Part shown: positions 43,995 to 51,986 of the stretch, one piece after another
Numbering within the stretch: position 1 is the stretch's first letter
Layout of the letters: every line of letters begins with the position of its first letter
Assembly (NCBI RefSeq): GCF_900258035.1
Contig: NZ_OGTP01000011.1
Coordinates: 113,409-177,408, forward strand
Direction of reading: 5' to 3'
Length of the DNA: 64,000 nucleotides
Source of the DNA: Caballeronia novacaledonica
GTDB taxonomy: Bacteria > Pseudomonadota > Gammaproteobacteria > Burkholderiales > Burkholderiaceae
The notes under the pieces: generated by a model
What the model was told of the DNA's origin: nothing
Database searches by the model: none
What the model saw: only the letters and a program-made list of their open reading frames with translations
Position numbers and translations under genes: made by a program

Positions 43995-44024
43995 CGATTA
44001 TCGTACGCAAGTGTCCGATAATCG
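43995..44024. promoter_or_regulatory. Inverted repeat, probable IclR operator
   Basis: CGATTATCG and CGATAATCG form a perfect 9-bp inverted repeat with a 12-bp spacer in the 267-bp region between the MHS transporter gene and the IclR gene. Divergent placement fits control of both genes. Confidence 0.65.
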
Positions 44025-44108
44025 ATCACTTTGGGGGTTAGCACTAGCAAATGGCTTTGGTGGATCGCCGAAACATCCGTTCTTCCATAACTAAACAAGC
44101 ATGTCAGC

Positions 44109-44876
44109 ATGACTAAACCGGAACTCGACAAGCGCGACTGGATCGCCGGTCTCGAAAAGGGTCTTGCGATCCTCGAAGCCTTCGACGATCAGCACGCGCG
44201 CATGACGCCCACGCAAGCCGCGATGCGCACCGGACTCACGCGCACCGCCGCGCGCCGCTATCTGCTGACGCTCGCGCATCTCGGCTACGTGCAGACCGAC
44301 GGCAAGCTCTTCAATCTGACGCCGCGCGTGCTGCGCATGGGCTGGTCGTATTTCGAATCGGCGCGGCTGCCGCGCATCGTCCAGCCTTATCTGCAGCAGT
44401 TGAGCGCGCTGATCCACGAATCGGTGTACGTGAGCGTGCTCGATGACTGGGATCTCGTGATCATCGCGCGCAACGGCTCCACGCGCGTCATGACGACCGG
44501 CTTCGTGCTGGGCGCGCGCGTGCCGGCCGCGCTGATGTCGGGCGGCATCGCGATGCTCGCGTACATGGACGAGACGGCGGTGCGCGGATGGCTCGACGCC
44601 ACCGAGTTCAAGCCGTTCACGCCGCTCACGATCACCAACAAGGAGCGGCTGTACGACAAGATCCGGCAGGCGCGCGTCGACGGGTACGTCGCGATCGAGC
44701 AGCAATTGCAGATGGGCGTGCGTGGCGTCGCGGTGCCGATGAAGAACCGTCATGGCGAAGTGATCGCGGCGTTGTCGGCGAACATGCCGATCGGCAAGGA
44801 GACGAGCGAGGCCGCGCTCGCTCGCGTGTTGCAGCCGTTGCAGGAAACGGCGTTGTCGATGCTGAACGTGATCTGA
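44109..44876 (+). CDS. IclR-family regulator (PcaR/PobR-like)
   Basis: 255 residues. The winged helix is IAGLEKGLAILEAFDDQHARMTPTQAAMRTGLTRTAARRYLLTLAHLGYV; the effector domain has SALIHESVYVSVLDDWDLVIIARN, RVPAALMSGGIAMLA and QMGVRGVAVPMKNRHGEVIAALSANMP. RTAARRYLLTLAHLGYV closely recalls PcaR/PobR/PcaU regulators of aromatic-acid catabolism. It is divergent from the MHS transporter, so that is the likely target. An iteron starts at the base immediately after its stop. Confidence 0.87.
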   Translation: MTKPELDKRDWIAGLEKGLAILEAFDDQHARMTPTQAAMRTGLTRTAARRYLLTLAHLGYVQTDGKLFNLTPRVLRMGWSYFESARLPRIVQPYLQQLSALIHESVYVSVLDDWDLVIIARNGSTRVMTTGFVLGARVPAALMSGGIAMLAYMDETAVRGWLDATEFKPFTPLTITNKERLYDKIRQARVDGYVAIEQQLQMGVRGVAVPMKNRHGEVIAALSANMPIGKETSEAALARVLQPLQETALSMLNVI

Positions 44877-44892
44877 GGTGAGGGTTTTCGGG
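44877..44892 (-). repeat. Dispersed iteron
   Basis: Minus strand CCCGAAAACCCTCACC, an exact match starting directly after the IclR stop codon, about 27 kb from the origin. It forms a same-strand pair with the copy at 44959, 82 bp away. Confidence 0.72.
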
Positions 44893-44958
44893 AGGATGCC
44901 GCCGGAAGGCGTCCGAGGCTTATGTCTGAAGGCTTTCGGCGGCATGAATCGCGCTAAA

Positions 44959-44974
44959 GGTGAGGGTTTTCGGG
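44959..44974 (-). repeat. Dispersed iteron
   Basis: Minus strand CCCGAAAACCCTCACC followed by TTT; the 16-mer is identical to the copy at 44877. It ends 19 bp before the operator of the toxin-antitoxin module. Confidence 0.75.
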
Positions 44975-44993
44975 GCATCGATGGGTGTTATCA

Positions 44994-45013
44994 TGTATCG
45001 CAATTGCAATACA
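44994..45013. promoter_or_regulatory. Operator of the toxin-antitoxin module
   Basis: TGTATCGCAATTGCAATACA is a 20-bp palindrome with one mismatch, centred about 22 bp upstream of the antitoxin ATG. Ribbon-helix-helix antitoxins repress their own operons from such sites. Confidence 0.7.
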
Positions 45014-45024
45014 GAGAGGCGATC

Positions 45025-45300
45025 ATGAAATCCGCGACCATTCCGGCATTGCGAGTCGAACCCGAACTGCGTCAGGCCGTTGAAGACGTGCTCGGCGAGA
45101 ACGAAACGCTTTCGTCATTCATGGAGTCCGCATTGCGCGCGGGCGTTGCCCGACGCCAGCTCCAACGCGAGTTCATTGCGCGCGGACTCGCGGCACGCGA
45201 GGAAGCACGGAGAACCGGCGAGTATTTCGACGCAGACGATGTGCATGCCGAACTCCAGGCGATGTTGAATGCGGCGAAGTCCGAACGGGAGCGTCATTGA
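45025..45300 (+). CDS. Antitoxin, ribbon-helix-helix type
   Basis: 91 residues: MKSATIPALRVEPELRQAVEDVLGENETLSSFMESALRAGVARRQLQ is a ribbon-helix-helix-like DNA-binding half (beta strand TIPALRV then two helices). A C-terminal helical region with ARRTGEYFDADDVHAELQAML would bind the toxin. The gene follows AGAGAGG, sits behind a palindromic operator, and its stop overlaps the toxin start. A longer in-frame upstream extension runs through the iteron and operator and is not used. Confidence 0.83.
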   Translation: MKSATIPALRVEPELRQAVEDVLGENETLSSFMESALRAGVARRQLQREFIARGLAAREEARRTGEYFDADDVHAELQAMLNAAKSERERH

Positions 45301-45596
45301 CTTACACCGTCAGATACACGCGCGCCGCACGCGACGATTTGATTCGCCTGTTCCAGTTTCAGCTCGAGCGCGATTTGCAGGTCGCGGAACGAGCCGTGGA
45401 AGCCATCCGCGAAGGCATCGGAGTATTGAAGAACTTCCCCTTTACCTGCCGGAAGGCGGACGAGAAGAATCCCTTTCTACGTGAATTGCTCGTCTCGTTC
45501 GGCACTTCGGGCTATGTCGTGCTTTTTGAAATCGACGACGACACGGCCGTGAGCATCCTCGCTATCCGCCATCAGTTGGAAGAGGACTATCACTGA
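45297..45596 (+). CDS. RelE/ParE-superfamily toxin
   Basis: 99 residues: MTYTVRYTRAARDDLIRLFQFQLERD, then a helix pair ERAVEAIREGIGVLKNFPFTCRKA, then the beta-sheet LRELLVSFGTSGYVVLFEIDDDTAVSILAIRHQLEEDYH. RHQLEEDYH at the end is typical of ParE-like toxins, which inhibit gyrase, rather than ribosome-bound RelE. Translation starts at a TTG overlapping the antitoxin stop (TTGA). The module may stabilise this region of the chromid. Confidence 0.85.
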   Translation: MTYTVRYTRAARDDLIRLFQFQLERDLQVAERAVEAIREGIGVLKNFPFTCRKADEKNPFLRELLVSFGTSGYVVLFEIDDDTAVSILAIRHQLEEDYH

Positions 45597-45749
45597 TACG
45601 CGACGTGCGTGTCATCGAGAGGGCAGCGCTCGACGTGCCGGCCACGCCCTCACTCTCACCTAATTCCCGGTCCCTACACTCCTTTCCATGGTTGCGGCGA
45701 CAAACCCGGTCAACCACATCGCACATCGACAAAAGGAAAGGGGAACGAA

Positions 45750-46286
45750 ATGACCCAGCTCAACGCATCGGCGAACGCACGCAAGGCGCGCAGCACGGGC
45801 TTGCTTCTCAAGCTTTCGGCGCTATCCGTCGTCACCGCGCTTTCGCTCGGGCTCGGCTCCGCGCCGGTCTACGCGCAGGCGCTGCCGATGGACAACGCCG
45901 CGCCTGCCCACGTGCAGCCGCTCGACATGCGCACGCTTCACACTCAACTGAATCTCACGGCCGATCAGGAAGTGCAGTGGCAAGCCGCGCTCGACGCGAT
46001 GCGCGAAAGCCACTCATCGGAACGCATGAACGCCGACCAGATGCAGGCGCGCATGCAGACGATGCTCAAGCAGCCGATCCTCGATCTCTCCGCGCTGCAC
46101 GCGATGGACCAGAAGATCCGTCAGCAGGACGCGCCGCTATCCGAGCAGTCGGCGAAAGCGTGGCTCACGTTCTACGGCAGCCTGAACGATCAGCAGAAGA
46201 CCGCCTTCAGCGATGCGATCAGGCCGCAGTTCGAGAACATCGCGCATCATCCGGCGCGGCCCTACGATCCGCGAACCGGGCTCTGA
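45750..46286 (+). CDS. Periplasmic Spy/CpxP-like protein (LTxxQ motif)
   Basis: 178 residues with a signal peptide (LLLKLSALSVVTALSLGLGSAPVYAQA). The helical mature part has LNLTADQEVQWQAALDAMRES, an LTxxQ motif, and a second helical stretch LSEQSAKAWLTFYGSLNDQQKTAFSDAI with DQQ in the expected place. Spy/CpxP proteins are periplasmic chaperones or envelope-stress modulators. The ATG at 45750 follows AGGAAAGGGG. It converges on the lysis cassette with an 11-bp gap. Confidence 0.78.
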   Translation: MTQLNASANARKARSTGLLLKLSALSVVTALSLGLGSAPVYAQALPMDNAAPAHVQPLDMRTLHTQLNLTADQEVQWQAALDAMRESHSSERMNADQMQARMQTMLKQPILDLSALHAMDQKIRQQDAPLSEQSAKAWLTFYGSLNDQQKTAFSDAIRPQFENIAHHPARPYDPRTGL

Positions 46287-46297
46287 CGCCGCGACGC

Positions 46298-46990
46298 TCA
46301 GGACGCGCCCGTGAAGATCGGCCCTTGTCCGCCCGGCACGAACGCGCGCGGCGCATGGTCGACGCTCGCGCCGGAATGGTCGCGCGCCGCCGGCGCCGGT
46401 GCGGGATCGCGCAACGTGACGGCGGTTTCCGGCGTGATCGGCACGCTCGGTTGCGCGAGCAGTTCGGTCTTGCGCATCGAACCCGCCGACGTCCCGAAGT
46501 AATACCCGATGATGCTGATCCACGCGGTCCCGAGCGCGCCGACCACGACGTTCACGAGATCGCGATTCGCCTCGGGCAACGCACGCAGCGCCATCAAAAG
46601 CAGGATGCCGAAAAAGCCGGCGGTGACGAACATCGCGAGGACTTTCGGCACCCAGTCCTTGTTCGCGGTGCCCATTGCGCGCGCATCGGCGCGGTCGCCC
46701 GCCGCGATGCGCGCCATGTCCGCTTCGAACGACAGGCGCGCCTGCGCCGCCGCCACCACCAGTTGTTGCAACTGCAACGAGTTCGCGCTTTCGGCCTGAC
46801 CGATCTTGTCGAGCGCGGCGGGATCGTTGAGCGCGGTCTCGACGACATCCGGATCGTTCGGCGTGTCGAGCGCATGCGAGATGATCGCGGCCGCCGTCGT
46901 CACGCCGAGCCCGACCGGCCCGCCGACGAGCCCCGCGAGCAGAGGCGCCTTCGCGCCGATGGTTGCCGCCACTTTGGTCCAGTCCATCAT
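46298..46990 (-). CDS. Phage-type holin, three hydrophobic segments
   Basis: 230 residues. Hydrophobic segments: APLLAGLVGGPVGLGVTTAAAIISHAL (about 15-41), VLAMFVTAGFFGILLLMALRAL (about 108-129) and LVNVVVGALGTAWISIIGYYFGTSAGS (about 138-164). The C-terminal tail is soluble and Pro/Ala-rich. It matches 3-TM phage holin families that accompany GH108 lysins. The ATG overlaps the endolysin stop (ATGA). Holins form the membrane lesion that releases the endolysin. No other phage gene is nearby. Confidence 0.75.
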   Translation of the reverse strand: MMDWTKVAATIGAKAPLLAGLVGGPVGLGVTTAAAIISHALDTPNDPDVVETALNDPAALDKIGQAESANSLQLQQLVVAAAQARLSFEADMARIAAGDRADARAMGTANKDWVPKVLAMFVTAGFFGILLLMALRALPEANRDLVNVVVGALGTAWISIIGYYFGTSAGSMRKTELLAQPSVPITPETAVTLRDPAPAPAARDHSGASVDHAPRAFVPGGQGPIFTGAS

Positions 46991-47469
46991 GCTGCTCCCA
47001 GAAGAAGATTCGTCGCCATGCGGTCGGTCCAGCCGCGGCTGAACGTCGGCCACGCATGCAAGCCCTTCAGATAACGCAATCGATACGCGATGAAGCGCAG
47101 CACGAAGCGCATCGGATCGGCGGCTTTCACGGCATCGACGGTATCGGGGCCGAACTTGCCGTCTTCCTTCGCGCCCGATGCCTTCTGCATCCACAGCACG
47201 ACGAGGCCGCCGTTGTAGTTCGCATCGAAGATCTGGAAGGCGACGCGCGGATCGAATTCGTCGAGATGCAGCGGATCCCAGTACTTCTGCTTGGCGATGC
47301 GTTTCGCTAGGTCGAGCGGCAGGTCCTTCATCGCGCCTGCATAGCCGTAGCCGCGCGCGACGCGCGCCGTCACGCCCCACATCGTTTCGCCGCCGGGGTC
47401 CGCCGGATGAAATGAGTAGCCGCCTTCGCTGCCGATCAGCGCTTCGAAGGCGTCGTCGAAATTGTTCAT
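46987..47469 (-). CDS. GH108-family endolysin (N-acetylmuramidase)
   Basis: 160 residues: FDDAFEALIGSEGGYSFHPADPGGETMWGVT carries the GH108 catalytic EGGY motif and the DPGG-x-T-x-GVT loop. DLAKRIAKQKYWDPLHLDEFDPRVAFQIFDANYNGG and a C-terminal peptidoglycan-binding-like GKFGPDTVDAV follow. No signal peptide, so it needs the holin to reach the wall. AGGAGATCACC precedes the ATG. The pair is a compact lysis cassette outside any visible prophage. Confidence 0.85.
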   Translation of the reverse strand: MNNFDDAFEALIGSEGGYSFHPADPGGETMWGVTARVARGYGYAGAMKDLPLDLAKRIAKQKYWDPLHLDEFDPRVAFQIFDANYNGGLVVLWMQKASGAKEDGKFGPDTVDAVKAADPMRFVLRFIAYRLRYLKGLHAWPTFSRGWTDRMATNLLLGAA

Positions 47470-47892
47470 GGTGATCTCCTTGGCGCCTGCGCGTGCCGCC
47501 GGTAACTCGCGATACGAAGGCCGCGGCGCCGGAAGAAACGGGCCGGCGCACGAGGTGGCCGGCCCGGTCGCGTCGAACAGTGGCAGGCAGTCATGACGCG
47601 ACGGCAGAGCCTTATGCATCGGCTATGCCAGCCGCGCGATGAAACGTGCGGGAGCCTTGTCCAGCAAGGCTCGGGCTTCACAGGACGACGAGCGAAGAAA
47701 AGCGAACTGTCGTGCGCCGGCCAACGCTTTCGAGCGCGATTGTTCGGGCTGCTCAGACATCGACGTCCCGCGCGGCGCGCTCATTCGATGCTCATTGTCC
47801 GAGCCTACGATGCGAAGCAATCAGGCGGCGCGGTCCTTATCGAAACCATCGCACTGCCTTTCGTTGACGACGTTTCATCGAGGAGAAATGCC
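47470..47892. other. Gene-free interval with a hairpin
   Basis: About 420 bp between the lysis cassette and the TerB-like gene. The only structure seen is a perfect 8-bp hairpin GAGCCTTG/CAAGGCTC with a 5-base loop at 47652-47672, without a T-run. Promoters for both divergent neighbours must lie here. Confidence 0.5.
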
Positions 47893-48279
47893 ATGCGCCA
47901 CTATCCATCGGACAGTCCCCGCGCCGCTGCGCGCATCGTCGTGATGTCGCTGATCGCGGACGGACATATCGGCAGTGCGGAAATCGAAGAGCTCGAACGG
48001 CGCGGCTTCTATGCGCGGCTCGGGCTTCATGCGGGCGAGTTGCACGAGGTCGTGCGCGAAGTCTGCGAAGACCTCACGCGTTGTTCCTTTCTCACGTGGG
48101 ACGACGTGTGTCGCGTCGATCCGCGCGTCGTGCAAGCGCTCGCGGGCGAAGTGCGCGACGCGCGCATACGACGCGACGTGCTCACGCTCTGCGAATCGGC
48201 GGTGGTCGCGGACGGCATGATGACCTGCACCGAAGCCGCCGTGATCGATGCCGTCAAGCACGCGTGGCGCATGCATTGA
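47893..48279 (+). CDS. TerB-like tellurite-resistance-family protein
   Basis: 128 residues, all helical. The pattern ARIVVMSLIADGHIGSAEIEELERRGFYARLGL...VVREVCEDL and a second helical repeat LTLCESAVVADGMMTCTEAAVIDAVKHAW match TerB-type domains, which have two repeats each with an acidic loop (ADGHIG, ADGMMT). The role in such stand-alone proteins is unclear; membrane-linked stress sensing is proposed for the family. ATG at 47893 follows GAGGAGAA. A Usp gene follows 29 bp later. Confidence 0.65.
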   Translation: MRHYPSDSPRAAARIVVMSLIADGHIGSAEIEELERRGFYARLGLHAGELHEVVREVCEDLTRCSFLTWDDVCRVDPRVVQALAGEVRDARIRRDVLTLCESAVVADGMMTCTEAAVIDAVKHAWRMH

Positions 48280-48308
48280 AGCGCAAACCATCCAACGGAG
48301 ACGACATC

Positions 48309-48833
48309 ATGCAAAAGCACATTCTCGTTGCAGTGGGTCCGGGAAACAGCCATGCCGCGCTCACGCTCGGCATCGCGCGGGCCCGCGAATGCAATGCGCG
48401 CCTCACGGCGCTTCATGTGGTGGACCGCATGCCGTTCTGGGCGATATCGTCCGCGCAGTACGACTTCGGCGCGGCGCTCGCGCATGTCGACGAACTCGCG
48501 CGCGAAGTCGAGAAGCGCACGCTTCAGGCGATACGCGCGTCGAGCATCAACGGCGTATGCGTGACGATGGACCTGCCAGGCGGCACGACGCTCGGTCGCG
48601 TGATCGCGCAGGCGGCGCGCGAGTTCGACGCGGACCTCATCGTGATCGGCCGCACGAAGGCCGCGAACTGGCGCTTCTGGGAAGAGCGCGTGTCCGACGC
48701 GGTGAGCCGTCACAGCAATCGCCGCGTGCTGATCGCAGCGAATCATGCGGGCAATGTAGCTCCCGTTGAAACAAAAGCGACACCGTTGCGTTTTACCATC
48801 GTCGATTCGACGCAGCGCGTCACGTCCCCGTAA
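48309..48833 (+). CDS. Universal stress protein (UspA family)
   Basis: 174 residues: MQKHILVAVGPGNSHAALTLGIARARECNARLTALHVVD at the start and VIAQAAREFDADLIVIGRTKAANWRFWEERVSDAVSRHSNRRVLIA near the end are the USP fold. The ATP-binding GxxG...G(S/T) loop is altered (IGRTKAANWRF), so nucleotide binding is doubtful. A C-terminal tail of about 25 residues extends beyond the family core. Probably co-transcribed with the TerB-like gene. Confidence 0.8.
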   Translation: MQKHILVAVGPGNSHAALTLGIARARECNARLTALHVVDRMPFWAISSAQYDFGAALAHVDELAREVEKRTLQAIRASSINGVCVTMDLPGGTTLGRVIAQAAREFDADLIVIGRTKAANWRFWEERVSDAVSRHSNRRVLIAANHAGNVAPVETKATPLRFTIVDSTQRVTSP

Positions 48834-48853
48834 CGTTCGAGAGGAAGCTCGCC

Positions 48854-50467
48854 ATGCCGGATCGCATCAAGCCGTCCCGACGCACCTTGCTCAAAGGTCT
48901 CGTATCCGGCACGGGGCTCGCGCTCACGGGCGCGGGTCTCGCCGATGCGCTCGCGCAAGGCGTCGCGCCCGGCGTCGTCACCGCCGACAAGTTGCGTCCG
49001 CAACTACCCGGCGGCGTGATGAGCGGCGACGTCACGGCGACGAGCGGCATCGTCTGGAGCCGCACGGACCGGCCGGCGCGTATGATCGTCGAGTACTCGA
49101 CGAGCGAGCGCTTCGACACGTTCCAGCGGCGCATCGGGCCGGCCGCGCTCGAGGGCAGCGGTTTCACGGCGCGCGTCGATCTGACCGGCCTGCCGCCCGC
49201 CGCCGACGTGTTCTATCGCGTGCGCTTTGCCGATCTCGTCGATGGCAAGGCCTACAGCGAGCCGGTGACGGGACGCCTGCGCACGGCATCGCTCGATGCG
49301 AACAAACCGATCACCTTCGTCTTCTCCGGCGATGAAGCGGGGCAGGGCTGGGGCATCAACGAGCGCTTCGGCGGCTATCGCATCTATGAGGCGATGCGCC
49401 GCGAAGCGCCGGACTTCTTCATCCATCAGGGCGACCAGATCTACGCGGACAGCGTGATCGAACCGGAAGTGAAGCTGCCCGACGGCACGATGTGGACGAA
49501 CATCGTCACCGAAGGCAAGTCGCATGTCGCGCAGACGCTCGACGACTATCGCGCGGCCTTCGCCTACAACCAGCTCGACAGGAACAAGCGCCGCTTCGCC
49601 GCCGAAGTGCCGTTCCTCGTGCAATGGGACGATCACGAAGTGCGCAACAACTGGTATCCGGGCCAGCAGATCGGCGAGGCGGAGAAGCGTTATCAGACGC
49701 GCGCGATCAACCTGCTCGAAGCGCGCGCGAAGCAGGCGATGTTCGAGTACAACCCGTATCGCATCAATCAGCTCGATCCGGAGCAGGTGTATCGCGGCTT
49801 TCAGTTCGGTCCGCTGCTCGATGTGTTCATGCTCGACGAGCGTTCGTATCGCGGCGCGAACTCGCCGAACAGACAGACCCGTCTCGATGCCGATTCGGCC
49901 TTTCTCGGCTCGCAGCAGACGGCGTGGCTCAAGCAATCGTTGAAGGCGTCGCGCGCGACGTGGAAGGTGATCGCGAGCGACATGCCGATTTCGCTCGTCG
50001 TCCCCGATGCGAACCCCGACGTGCCGAAGGGCACGTTCGAGGCATGGGCCAACGCCGAAAACGGCGCGCCGCTCGGGCGCGAACTCGAACTCGCGGAGAT
50101 CCTGCGCTTCATCAAGCGGGAAGACATCAGGAACGTCGTGTGGATCACCGCCGACGTTCACTACGCACAGGCGACGCACTACGATCCGTCGCGGGCGAAG
50201 TTCACGGAATTCAAACCGTTCTGGGAATTCGTCGGCGGGCCGATCAACGCGGGCACGTTCGGACCCAACGATCTCGACACGACGTTCGGTCCGGAACTGC
50301 GCTACGTGAGCGTGCCGAAGGACAATCCGCAGAACCGCTCGCCCGCGGCGCTGCAGCAGTTCTACGGCCGCGCGAAGATCGATCCCGCCAGCCGCGCGCT
50401 GACGGTTTCGCTGCACGATCTCGACGGCAAGTCGCTCTACGAAGTGAAACTCGACGTCGAGGCCTGA
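48854..50467 (+). CDS. PhoD-like alkaline phosphatase/phosphodiesterase, Tat-exported
   Basis: 537 residues. Twin-arginine signal SRRTLLKGLVSGTGLALTGAG (Arg9-Arg10). An N-terminal Ig-like PhoD_N domain (VMSGDVTATSGIVWSRTD, VFYRVRFADLVDG) precedes the metallophosphatase domain with FVFSGDEAGQGWG, FFIHQGDQIYADS, VQWDDHEVRNNW and ITADVHYAQ. PhoD enzymes use Fe3+/Ca2+ and release phosphate from mono- and diesters outside the cytoplasm. No Pho box was identified. Full length. Confidence 0.88.
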   Translation: MPDRIKPSRRTLLKGLVSGTGLALTGAGLADALAQGVAPGVVTADKLRPQLPGGVMSGDVTATSGIVWSRTDRPARMIVEYSTSERFDTFQRRIGPAALEGSGFTARVDLTGLPPAADVFYRVRFADLVDGKAYSEPVTGRLRTASLDANKPITFVFSGDEAGQGWGINERFGGYRIYEAMRREAPDFFIHQGDQIYADSVIEPEVKLPDGTMWTNIVTEGKSHVAQTLDDYRAAFAYNQLDRNKRRFAAEVPFLVQWDDHEVRNNWYPGQQIGEAEKRYQTRAINLLEARAKQAMFEYNPYRINQLDPEQVYRGFQFGPLLDVFMLDERSYRGANSPNRQTRLDADSAFLGSQQTAWLKQSLKASRATWKVIASDMPISLVVPDANPDVPKGTFEAWANAENGAPLGRELELAEILRFIKREDIRNVVWITADVHYAQATHYDPSRAKFTEFKPFWEFVGGPINAGTFGPNDLDTTFGPELRYVSVPKDNPQNRSPAALQQFYGRAKIDPASRALTVSLHDLDGKSLYEVKLDVEA

Positions 50468-50476
50468 ACGTAGCGC

Positions 50477-51079
50477 TTATCCTGCGAGCTTCGCCGCCAG
50501 TTCGGCGACATGCTTGCCCTGATAGCGCGCGATATCGAGTTCGTTCTGCGTGGGCTGGCGGCTGCCGTCGGCGGAGGCCATCGTGGTCGCGCCGTAGGGC
50601 GTGCCGCCCGAAACGTCGCTCATGTTCGTGAGCCCGGCGCAGGCATACGGCACGCCGACGATCACCATCCCGTGATGCAACAGCGTGGTATGAAACGACG
50701 TGATCGTGGTTTCCTGCCCGCCGTGTTGCGAAGCGGTCGATGAAAACACGCTGCCGATCTTGCCGATGAGCGCGCCTTTCATCCACAGCCCGCCGGTCTG
50801 GTCGAGGAATGTGCGCATCTGGCCCGCCATGTTGCCGAAGCGCGTCGGCGTGCCGAAGATGATCGCGTCGTAGTCCGCGAGCTCGTCGACGGTGGCGACG
50901 CTCGCCTGCTGATCGAGCTTCACGCCGATCTTCGCGGCCTGCTCGGCGGGAATCGTTTCGGGCACGCGCTTCAGCGTGACTTCCGCGCCCGCGACGCCAC
51001 GCGCGCCTTCGGCTATCGCGTGGGCCATCGTTTCGACGTGACCGTACATCGAGTAGTAGAGAACGAGTACCTTCGCCAT
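50477..51079 (-). CDS. wrbA: NAD(P)H:quinone oxidoreductase, WrbA type
   Basis: 200 residues, flavodoxin fold: [23 protein letters not shown] (FMN phosphate loop), [48 protein letters not shown] and [36 protein letters not shown], the WrbA signature ending. It performs two-electron quinone reduction, limiting semiquinone stress. ATG at 51079 starts the fold directly. It converges on the phoD gene with a 9-bp gap. Confidence 0.92.
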   Translation of the reverse strand: MAKVLVLYYSMYGHVETMAHAIAEGARGVAGAEVTLKRVPETIPAEQAAKIGVKLDQQASVATVDELADYDAIIFGTPTRFGNMAGQMRTFLDQTGGLWMKGALIGKIGSVFSSTASQHGGQETTITSFHTTLLHHGMVIVGVPYACAGLTNMSDVSGGTPYGATTMASADGSRQPTQNELDIARYQGKHVAELAAKLAG

Positions 51080-51260
51080 GATGTGTCCTTGTGTGAGGGT
51101 GCATCGGATGGAGACGCGCGGCTCCTTGCGCGCCTTAAAAGATAGCACCGCCTCGCGCATCCGCAAGGAACTGGCCTGCCCGCGCGCACGCGATGCGTTC
51201 ATGGGCGGGCGGCGTTTCTCCGGCGAAAATATCGAAAATCGAAACGGAGACGCAATCGCC

Positions 51261-51899
51261 ATGAACGGCCACGCCTTGCTCAGCGCAAATCTGCTCATCG
51301 CCTATTCGGCGTATTTCGTCGGCACGGCGAGTCCGGGGCCGAGCAATCTCGCGATCATGTCGATCGCCAGCACGTCCGGGCGGCGCGCGGCGTTCACCTT
51401 CGCGGCGGGCGTGATGTCCGGCTCGTTCTTCTGGGCGATGCTCGCGGCGCTCGGCCTCTCCGCCGCGCTGACCGCGTACTCGGGTTTTCTGATCGGCGTG
51501 AAGATCTGCGGCGGGCTCTATCTGCTGTGGCTCGCGTTCAAGTCGGGACGCGCGGCGCTGAAGCCTCCGCTGCGGGACGCATCGGCGGATGCGCAAGCGC
51601 CGAGCGGGCGCAGGCTCTATGCGCGCGGCGCGCTTCTGCATCTCACCAACCCGAAGGCGATTCTCGTGTGGATGTCGGTGGCGGCGCTCGGTTCGTCGGC
51701 GGGCGAGGGGCCGGGGCATATGCTCGTGGTCGTCGCGGGGTGTCTTTGCATCGGCGCGTGCGTGTTCGGCGGCTATGCCGCGCTCTTCTCGATGGCGTCC
51801 GCGCGGCGCATCTACACGCGCATCCAGCGCGGCCTCGATGCGTGCCTCGCGCTCGTGTTCGGCGCGGCGGGCATTCGCCTGCTGACTTCGCGCGTGTAG
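51261..51899 (+). CDS. LysE/RhtB-family exporter
   Basis: 212 residues with about six membrane segments. [48 protein letters not shown] is the LysE signature (PGP in TM1-2), followed by [38 protein letters not shown] and a final [18 protein letters not shown]. The family exports amino acids or related metabolites. The ATG at 51261 follows a GGAG sequence. The substrate is unknown. Confidence 0.88.
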   Translation: MNGHALLSANLLIAYSAYFVGTASPGPSNLAIMSIASTSGRRAAFTFAAGVMSGSFFWAMLAALGLSAALTAYSGFLIGVKICGGLYLLWLAFKSGRAALKPPLRDASADAQAPSGRRLYARGALLHLTNPKAILVWMSVAALGSSAGEGPGHMLVVVAGCLCIGACVFGGYAALFSMASARRIYTRIQRGLDACLALVFGAAGIRLLTSRV

Positions 51900-51986
51900 C
51901 GGATTTGCCGCACCTCGCGCGGTTCGGCTTTGCATCCGGTCGATGGGCGGCTACGCTCAAGCCAGACGCCTGAAATCGCCAGAACG

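Noticed and set aside
45639..45665. CTCACTCTCACC near the toxin gene end
   Set aside because: The CTCACC end is present but the CCCG block is not at the right distance.
46991..47551. Upstream extension of the holin frame
   Set aside because: It runs through the GH108 gene in another frame; the ATGA overlap at 46987-46990 gives the true start.
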